Origin: CAZHGD01 sp964531735 | Lineage (GTDB): Bacteria; Armatimonadota; UBA10988 | Direction of reading: 5' to 3' | NCBI GenBank assembly: GCA_964531735.1 | Contig: CAZHGD010000046.1 | Location: forward strand, 1 to 45,470 | DNA length: 45,470 nucleotides | Position numbers and translations under genes: made by a program | In this document: positions 35,937 through 41,494 of the stretch, one piece after another | Position numbering within the stretch: position 1 is the first letter of the stretch | Layout of the letters: every line of letters begins with the position of its first letter | The notes under the pieces: generated by a model | Database searches by the model: none | Told to the model about the DNA's origin: nothing | Seen by the model: only the letters and a program-made list of their open reading frames with translations

Positions 35937-36548
35937 TCAGGCCGTCGGCAGCATCTTCAGCAACTCTTCGTGCGGGCGCGCGATGACGTGGCTCGCAATG
36001 AACTTGCCGCCGACGCGCTGGCAGGCCGCCGCACCCGCTTCGACCGCCGTGGTCACGGCCCCGACATCGCCGCGGACGATCACCGCCACGTAGCCACCGC
36101 CGATCTTCTCGCGGCCGACGTACGCCACGTTGGCGGCTTTCAGCATGGCGTCCAGCGCCTCATAGCAGGCCGTCACGCCTTGCGTCTCGACGAAGCCCAG
36201 GGCTGCGCCAGTGGATTCCATACTCACCTCGTGCGGATACAACGGGTCGGGCAGGCCGAGCAGCCAGCTCACCTGCGACGGCGGCTCGGTGAACGACTCG
36301 GCGCCCTCGGCCGGCCGGGCGAACACCTGCGAGGCAAAGTGCGCGCCCAGGCTCTCGGCCAGCGCGCGCCCGGTGGCGATGGCCTCGGTCACCGCCGACA
36401 CCTGCCCCGCGACACGCAACAGCGCGCCGTAGAGATCGTTGATCTCGATGTTGACCAGCCGGACACCGGCGGCCTTGACCATCGCGTCGGCCACCACCGA
36501 CGCACCGGCGAACGAATGGACCTCAATCAGTCCGAGTGACGGAGTCAC
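35937..36548 (-). CDS. Tandem-BMC (trimer-type) bacterial microcompartment shell protein
   Basis: A 203-residue protein made of two BMC domains. Domain 1 (about 4-79) starts SLGLIEVHSFAGASVVADAM and ends FASQVFARP. Domain 2 (about 115-197) starts ALGFVETQGVTACYEALDAM, contains the typical pore-side segment KIGGGYVAVIVRGDVGAV (148-165), and ends FIASHVIARPHEELLKMLP. Two fused domains form pseudo-hexameric trimers (BMC-T), which tile microcompartment facets and often gate larger molecules. No pore-lining Cys like that of iron-sulfur PduT proteins is seen. The GTG start at 36548 overlaps the stop of the lyase gene (GTGA, 36545-36548). No single-domain BMC or pentamer vertex gene is in this window, so it cannot form a shell alone. 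Confidence 0.95.
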   Translation of the reverse strand: MTPSLGLIEVHSFAGASVVADAMVKAAGVRLVNIEINDLYGALLRVAGQVSAVTEAIATGRALAESLGAHFASQVFARPAEGAESFTEPPSQVSWLLGLPDPLYPHEVSMESTGAALGFVETQGVTACYEALDAMLKAANVAYVGREKIGGGYVAVIVRGDVGAVTTAVEAGAAACQRVGGKFIASHVIARPHEELLKMLPTA

Positions 36549-37579
36549 CGGCCGCCCTCACCGACGATCTGGCGGACGACCCGCTCGACGATGTCGCGCA
36601 CCTTGGCCTCGTCGACGCCCTCGGTGGCCGCGCCGGCACAGGTCGCCGGCAGTCCGCCCTCGGCGGCGTCGAGCGAACAGCCAAGCTGGTTGAGCGAAGC
36701 CATCAGCGCCGACTTCAGCCGTTCGGCGTCGGCCTGCATCTCGGGCGCGGTGGGCATGCGCGAGCGGCCCATGTCGAAGCCGCGGATCTTCAGCGCCACG
36801 CGCACCCCTTCGGGGAACTCGGTGCCGAAGACCAACTGCTTGATCAGCCGCAGCAGACTGTACTGCATCGGCACCGCGGTGGCCAGGTCGCCGGCCACCG
36901 TGCGGTTGTACAGTTCGACCAGCAGTTCGGGCACGACGCCCGAGGTGGCGATGGTGCCACCATCGCCGCCCATGACCAGCGACGGCACCAGCAGTTCTTC
37001 GCAACCGATCAGGAAGCTGAAGTCCGGCCGCACCGGGCGGATCTCGCTCATCGCGTTGACGTAGGCCGACAGATCGCGACTGCTGTCCTTGGTGCCGATG
37101 ATCCGCGGCTCCTCCGCCAGGCGCTTGAGCGTGTCGAGCGTAATGGGGTTGGAGAACTGCGGAATGTTGTACAGCGTGATGTCGATCGGCGTCGCGCGCG
37201 CAATGGCCAGGAAGTACTCGCGCACCGTGTTCTGGTTGAGCGGGTAGTAGCACGGCGGCACGATGGCCACGCAGTCGCAGCCGATCGAGTGGTAATAGGC
37301 GCAGGCTTCGAGCGTGGTCTCGACATTGGCCTCGGCCGCGCCGGCCATGATCGTGACGCGGCCGGCCGCCTGTTCGGCGACGATCCGCACGATCTCCTGG
37401 CGCTCCTCGAAGCTGAAGCGCGTGAACTCGCCCGTGCTGCCGTTCGGATAGAGACCATGCACGCCGCGCTGGATCAGCCACTCGACCATCCGGCGCAGTT
37501 CGCTCTCATAGATGCGGCCCCGCCCATCGAGCGGCACCATGTGCGGCGTGAACACGCCGCGCAGCTTCGGCTCTGCCAT
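36545..37579 (-). CDS. DHDPS/N-acetylneuraminate lyase-family aldolase with probable encapsulation peptide
   Basis: A 344-residue protein. Residues 1-298 form the DHDPS/NAL TIM barrel: YPNGSTGEF (44-52), Tyr137 in LYNIPQF and the Schiff-base Lys164 in IIGTKDSSRDL. Class I aldolase or lyase chemistry with a 2-oxo-acid should therefore be possible. The GSTGE form is common in lyases and sugar-acid dehydratases rather than true DapA; dapA itself is at 13792. The tail is unusual. After the barrel comes an Ala/Gly linker (about 299-321) and then VDEAKVRDIVERVVRQIV, a regular amphipathic helix like the encapsulation peptides of microcompartment cargo. Its stop overlaps the BMC-T start. The ATG at 37579 is chosen over upstream extension to 37747 because the family N-terminus begins there. 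Confidence 0.92.
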   Translation of the reverse strand: MAEPKLRGVFTPHMVPLDGRGRIYESELRRMVEWLIQRGVHGLYPNGSTGEFTRFSFEERQEIVRIVAEQAAGRVTIMAGAAEANVETTLEACAYYHSIGCDCVAIVPPCYYPLNQNTVREYFLAIARATPIDITLYNIPQFSNPITLDTLKRLAEEPRIIGTKDSSRDLSAYVNAMSEIRPVRPDFSFLIGCEELLVPSLVMGGDGGTIATSGVVPELLVELYNRTVAGDLATAVPMQYSLLRLIKQLVFGTEFPEGVRVALKIRGFDMGRSRMPTAPEMQADAERLKSALMASLNQLGCSLDAAEGGLPATCAGAATEGVDEAKVRDIVERVVRQIVGEGGR

Positions 37580-37641
37580 CGAACCCACCGTCCTCGCTCG
37601 GCCGTCACTCGGCCGTGGCGATGATTCGGCTCGCCGCCGTC

Positions 37642-38451
37642 TCATCCTTTCGCCGATGCTATCACGAAACGCGGCAGTTCGTGCTGGAACATCAGCGAAT
37701 CGTGTCGCTGGGCCACGCGCACCGGCATCTCCTGCGCCTCGAGCCACGCCCGCTGCTGCCGGTGCTCGGCCTCACCCTGGTTGACGATCACCAGCACGCC
37801 GCCCGGTCGCACACTGGACCAGGCTCCCGCCAGCAGCGCCGGCGGATCGAACAGCGCTCGCGGCAGGCCCCAGCGGAGGTGGTCGGCGATGAACACGAAG
37901 GGGAACGGCATCAGCACCAGGTCGTAACCGTTCGGCTCCGGCCTGAACCCGCACGTCAGATACTCCACGCCCGGCTGCGCGCGGATGTGCGCCATGGCGT
38001 GGTCGTGGCGCGAATAGAGATCGCGGTAGACGCGCCAGGGGTCGATCTCGAAGCCTCGCAGCACCACCTCGCGGCCGGCCGGCGCGCGCCACCAGCGCAG
38101 CAGTCCGTACAACGCCTGCACGTAGAACCAGTGCGATGGCCCGATGTCGACCGCCACGAGCGGGTCCGGCAGCGGCACGTCCAGCTCGTCGAGGGCGCGC
38201 TCCAGCAACTCGAGGTAGAACAGGTTGACCTGGTAGTTGAAGCACGAGCTGTCCGCGTAGAGCGCGTCGAGGTGGTACTGCGCCAGCAGCCGGGCCGCCG
38301 TACGCTCCGCGGCCGGGCGCTCCTCGGGCGTCAGATGGTCGAACAGCCGGTCCTTCGGTTCATTGCGGAAACGCTTCCCGCGGCGGCGCCAGTGGAGCAG
38401 CCGCCGGATGGGATAGTCGAGGGCGTTACGGATGGTGTGGAGCCAGAGCAT
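37642..38451 (-). CDS. Methyltransferase-fold hypothetical protein
   Basis: A protein of about 269 residues. The N-terminal 35 residues are basic and amphipathic (IRRLLHWRRRGKRFRNEPK), perhaps membrane-associated. The middle looks like a Rossmann-type class I methyltransferase: LVAVDIGPSHWFYVQALYGL in place of motif I, VLRGFEIDPWRVYRDLYS for the acidic second strand, YDLVLMPFPFVF and VRPGGVLVIVNQGEAE. Motif I lacks the usual Gly-rich pattern, so cofactor binding is uncertain. I prefer the ATG at 38451 over the GTG at 38469, which would overlap the likely -10 box. It lies 62 bases upstream of the lyase gene and may form an operon with the lyase and BMC genes. No encapsulation peptide is seen. 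Confidence 0.75.
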   Translation of the reverse strand: MLWLHTIRNALDYPIRRLLHWRRRGKRFRNEPKDRLFDHLTPEERPAAERTAARLLAQYHLDALYADSSCFNYQVNLFYLELLERALDELDVPLPDPLVAVDIGPSHWFYVQALYGLLRWWRAPAGREVVLRGFEIDPWRVYRDLYSRHDHAMAHIRAQPGVEYLTCGFRPEPNGYDLVLMPFPFVFIADHLRWGLPRALFDPPALLAGAWSSVRPGGVLVIVNQGEAEHRQQRAWLEAQEMPVRVAQRHDSLMFQHELPRFVIASAKG

Positions 38452-38459
38452 CAGGACGC

Positions 38460-38468
38460 ATGATAGCA
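38460..38468 (-). promoter_or_regulatory. Extended -10 promoter, possibly for a leaderless transcript
   Basis: On the minus strand TGCTATCAT (TG, one base, then TATCAT) ends only 8 bases before the ATG at 38451. Transcription would start at or next to the ATG, so the mRNA could be leaderless; no Shine-Dalgarno sequence is present. The -35 region is poor. Confidence 0.4.
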
Positions 38469-38501
38469 CTCCCAGAGCCTGGTGGAAGGCGGGTCTGCGG
38501 C

Positions 38502-38530
38502 TTGACGCGCCCTGACTCGGCGGCTATAGT
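38502..38530 (+). promoter_or_regulatory. Sigma-70-type promoter of the rsfS operon
   Basis: TTGACG (38502-38507) and TATAGT (38525-38530) are separated by 17 bases. The predicted start near 38537 gives a leader of about 170 bases before rsfS, in which I see no gene and no known riboswitch. Confidence 0.65.
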
Positions 38531-38705
38531 GGCGGTGACGGACGACTGTGGGAGCGAGTGGCAATCGAACAGCGTGGGGACAGTCGCTGGGCCTTTCGCG
38601 GACCTGGCTCCGCGCGCCGACGGACGCTGTGTTGCCGCCGCCCGATGGTCGGTTCACCTCACCCGAACACCGCACACACCCCGAACACTATGCGGAGGGA
38701 TACCT

Positions 38706-39065
38706 TTGGCTGATCTCGAAGCGACGCGCCATGCCGACCAGTTGGCCAAGGCCGCACTGGATGGCAAGGCCGAAGACCTGGTCCTGCTCGACTTGCGGCA
38801 ACTCACCTTGCTCGCCGACTACTTCCTGATCTGCACCGGCACCTCGGATCGCCACGTGCGCGCCTTGGGCCAGCGGGTCGAGACCGCGGCCGACGACTGC
38901 GGCGCGCAGATGCACCATCGCGAAGGAGTCGACGAGGGACGCTGGGTGCTGCTCGACTTCGGCGATGTCGTCGTCCACATCTTCGACCCGCAGACGCGCG
39001 AGTACTACCGCCTGGAAGAGCTCTGGGCCGATGCACCACGCGTCGACGTGACCCTCGCCGCCTGA
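38706..39065 (+). CDS. rsfS: Ribosomal silencing factor RsfS (Iojap family)
   Basis: RsfS binds ribosomal protein L14 on the 50S subunit and blocks subunit joining in slow growth. The protein has 119 residues, normal for the family. Conserved stretches are KAEDLVLLDLRQLTLLADYF, ICTGTSDRHVRALGQRV, GRWVLLDFGDVVVHIF and REYYRLEELWADAP. The start is a TTG at 38706: GGAGGG at 38694-38699 lies six bases upstream, and no other start fits. The open frame further upstream (to 38460) covers promoter and leader and is not coding. It is the first gene of an operon with the fused glycosyltransferase 8 bases downstream. Confidence 0.93.
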   Translation: MADLEATRHADQLAKAALDGKAEDLVLLDLRQLTLLADYFLICTGTSDRHVRALGQRVETAADDCGAQMHHREGVDEGRWVLLDFGDVVVHIFDPQTREYYRLEELWADAPRVDVTLAA

Positions 39066-39073
39066 CACCCATC

Positions 39074-40849
39074 ATGCCCTGGCTGCCCGCCGTCATCGCT
39101 GCGCTCGTGGCCTGGCAGCTCGCGGTGCTCTTGTCCACCGGCGAGCGCCAGACTGGTCCGCTGACCACCGTGGCCGGCGCCTTGGCCTTTGCCTTGGCGG
39201 TGGCGCTCGGCGTCAGCGCCGCACCGCTGCCCGCAGCGCTGTTCTGGGACGCGCGCATGGTCGTCCTGGCCGGCGGTCTGGTCCTGGTCACCGGCCTCCA
39301 TCGCGATGTCGGGCGCGGCGTGCCCTACCTCGCCGGCGCCGGTCTCATCGCCGGCACCATGCTCGTGGTCGGGCTCACCGATATCGGCTTCGAAGCCGTC
39401 AAGGTGCCCTTCCGCGCCGACGCGCATCCGTTCTGGCACCTGGGCACCACCGCCCCGGCGGCCGCGTTCGCGTTCATCCTCGCCGTGGCCCTCGTCGTGC
39501 GCGCCACCGACCCGCTGCCGGGTCTGGCGGCCGGGCAAGGCGCCATCTTCGCCGGCACGTTCCTGGTGGTGGCCCTCACCCGTGGCCGCGACACCAGCGC
39601 CGCCGTGTCGGGCCTCTGCGCGCCGCTCGCCGCCGCGGTGGGCGGGGCCTGTCTCGGACTGCTGCTGCCCGGCCGGGGCCGACCGGCCGTCACCCTGGGG
39701 CGTGGCGGCGCCGGGCTGCTGGGCTTCCTGCTCGGCGTGCTGGCGGTGGTCGGCACGCTGAAGAACACCGCGTTCCTCATGGTCGGGCTGCCGGTGCTCG
39801 CCCTGGCCGTGCCGCTGGCTAACGTCACCTACATGCGCCGGCAACGCCACCGCGCCGGTGGCGGCGATCCGGCGCGGCTCGACCGGGCGCGCACGCTGCC
39901 CGACATGCTGCTGCGCCGCGGCTTCACGCACCGCCGCAGCACCGGCCTGCTGCTGGCGCTGCAAGCCTACTGCTGCCTCGTGGCCCTGGTGCTCGTCGGC
40001 CTGGTCACCGTGCCGGTGCTGGTCAAGCTGCTGCTCTGTCTGCTGCTCCTGCCCGCGGCCTTCGCGGCGTTCTTCCTGGTTACGCGCATCGCCGCGCGGG
40101 TGGCGGTGACCGACGCCGGCAAGGTCGACATCCTCGGCGCGCCAATTGACGCGGTGACCTACGCCACCGCCATGGCCCGGGTCGACGAGTTCATCGCCAG
40201 CCGGCAGCCACACCACATCTTCACGGCCGACGTCTCCGGCATCATGCGCGCGCGCGAGGAGCCGGAGCTGGCCGAGATCATCCGCACCAGCGACCTGGTC
40301 ACGGCCGATGGCGCCGGCGTGCTCTGGGCCGCGCGCGTGTTCGACTTCCCGCTGCCCGAGCGCGTCTCGGGCGTCGACCTGGTCCGCCGCATGTGCGCGC
40401 TGGCCGCGCACAAGGGCTACCGCGTGTTCCTGCTCGGCGCGGCGCCCGGCGTGGCCGAGGCGGCCGCGGCGGTGCTGCTGGCCGAGAACCCGGGGCTGAC
40501 CGTCGCCGGCACCCGCGACGGCTACTTCCAGGACGAGGCCGAAGCGGCCGAGAGCCTGCGCCAGGCCACGCCCGACATCGTCTTCGTCGCGCTGGGCATC
40601 CCGCGCCAGGAGCGCTTCATCCGGCGCTGGTACGGTGAACTCGGCCTGCCGGTGTGCATGGGCGTCGGCGGCAGCTTCGACGTCATCAGCGGGCGGCTGG
40701 AACGGGCTCCGCTGTGGATGCAGCGGAGCGGCCTGGAGTGGCTCTACCGCGTCATCCAAGAGCCGAAGCGGCTGCCGCGCCTGATCGCGCTGCCGCGGTT
40801 CGTCTTCGCCATCGCCTGGGATGCCTGGCGGCGCTGGCGCGCGGGCTGA
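39074..40849 (+). CDS. Fusion of a degenerate WecA/MraY-like membrane domain with a WecG/TagA/CpsF glycosyltransferase
   Basis: A 591-residue protein in two parts. Residues about 1-335 form a polytopic domain in the pattern of WecA-type sugar-phosphate transferases, but with its catalytic signature lost. The DD motif is replaced (GLHRDVGRG). The Asp-rich motif reads ATDPLPGLAAG, keeping one of two Asp. The GDxGS site reads GRGGAGLLG. The His-rich DRxHLHH loop reads DRARTLPDMLLRRGF. Residues about 345-590 are a WecG/TagA/CpsF glycosyltransferase with intact motifs: SDLVTADGAGV (Asp412), VSGVDLV, VFLLGAAPGV and ALGIPRQERF. It likely transfers a sugar onto a lipid-linked intermediate, with the membrane domain as anchor or lipid binder. 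The gene follows rsfS after 8 bases. Confidence 0.88.
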   Translation: MPWLPAVIAALVAWQLAVLLSTGERQTGPLTTVAGALAFALAVALGVSAAPLPAALFWDARMVVLAGGLVLVTGLHRDVGRGVPYLAGAGLIAGTMLVVGLTDIGFEAVKVPFRADAHPFWHLGTTAPAAAFAFILAVALVVRATDPLPGLAAGQGAIFAGTFLVVALTRGRDTSAAVSGLCAPLAAAVGGACLGLLLPGRGRPAVTLGRGGAGLLGFLLGVLAVVGTLKNTAFLMVGLPVLALAVPLANVTYMRRQRHRAGGGDPARLDRARTLPDMLLRRGFTHRRSTGLLLALQAYCCLVALVLVGLVTVPVLVKLLLCLLLLPAAFAAFFLVTRIAARVAVTDAGKVDILGAPIDAVTYATAMARVDEFIASRQPHHIFTADVSGIMRAREEPELAEIIRTSDLVTADGAGVLWAARVFDFPLPERVSGVDLVRRMCALAAHKGYRVFLLGAAPGVAEAAAAVLLAENPGLTVAGTRDGYFQDEAEAAESLRQATPDIVFVALGIPRQERFIRRWYGELGLPVCMGVGGSFDVISGRLERAPLWMQRSGLEWLYRVIQEPKRLPRLIALPRFVFAIAWDAWRRWRAG

Positions 40850-40898
40850 ACACGGCCGCTGCGCGAACGCACCATGATACGGTGTGGGAGTGTGCTCG

Positions 40899-41492
40899 AT
40901 GTCGGACGCCAGCGAATACCGCGACCTCAACCAGGACCTCTACCGGCGGCATTGGCACGCCGGATGGAGCTGGGACGCCTACCTGGCGTCATCGGAGCCC
41001 GTACACCGCGAGCGGTGGCTGGCGGCGCTGGAGCGTACCCACCTGACCGACACCCAGACGGCGCGGCTCGGTGGCTTCGGGCGGCAGATCAACCTGCTGG
41101 TGCTGTCCGGTGTCTGGTGCGGTGACTGCGTGCGGCAAGGGCCGATCTTCTACCGTCTGGCCAACGCCGCACCCCGCCTCGAGTTGCGCTTCCTCGACCG
41201 CGACCAGCACCCCGAACTGGCTGACCTGCTGCGCATCAACGGCGCCCGCAAGGTGCCGGTGGCGCTGTTCCTGTCCGAGGACTGCTTCGAGGTGGCCCGG
41301 TTCGGCGACCGGCCGCTGTCGGTCTACCGCGCCAAGGCCGCTCGCGAGGTCGGCGCGTCGTGCGAGACCGGACTGGTGCCACCCGCGGCCGACGCCCTGG
41401 CGACGGAGGTCGCCGAGTGGGTCGACCTGACCGAGTGGGTCCACCTGATTCTGCGCACCGCGCCGCTGCTCCGCCGGCGCTATGGCGACTGA
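40899..41492 (+). CDS. Thioredoxin-fold protein with WCGDC motif
   Basis: A 197-residue soluble protein. Residues about 60-160 form a thioredoxin fold with active site VWCGDCVRQGP (Cys74 and Cys77) and the cis-Pro region ARKVPVALFLSEDCF. The first 55 residues are aromatic-rich (LYRRHWHAGWSWDAYL) and resemble the N-terminus of thioredoxin-like proteins that end in a family-specific helix. It is probably a cytoplasmic disulfide reductase; the partner is unknown. GGGAG eight bases before the ATG supports the start over the in-frame GTG at 40884. It lies 49 bases after the glycosyltransferase and ends 2 bases from the convergent secretin gene. Confidence 0.87.
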   Translation: MSDASEYRDLNQDLYRRHWHAGWSWDAYLASSEPVHRERWLAALERTHLTDTQTARLGGFGRQINLLVLSGVWCGDCVRQGPIFYRLANAAPRLELRFLDRDQHPELADLLRINGARKVPVALFLSEDCFEVARFGDRPLSVYRAKAAREVGASCETGLVPPAADALATEVAEWVDLTEWVHLILRTAPLLRRRYGD

Positions 41493-41494
41493 AC

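Noticed and set aside
36536..37624. Plus-strand frame of 362 codons opposite the lyase
   Set aside because: The minus strand has the full DHDPS-family barrel with catalytic residues; the plus frame is its His/Arg-rich shadow.
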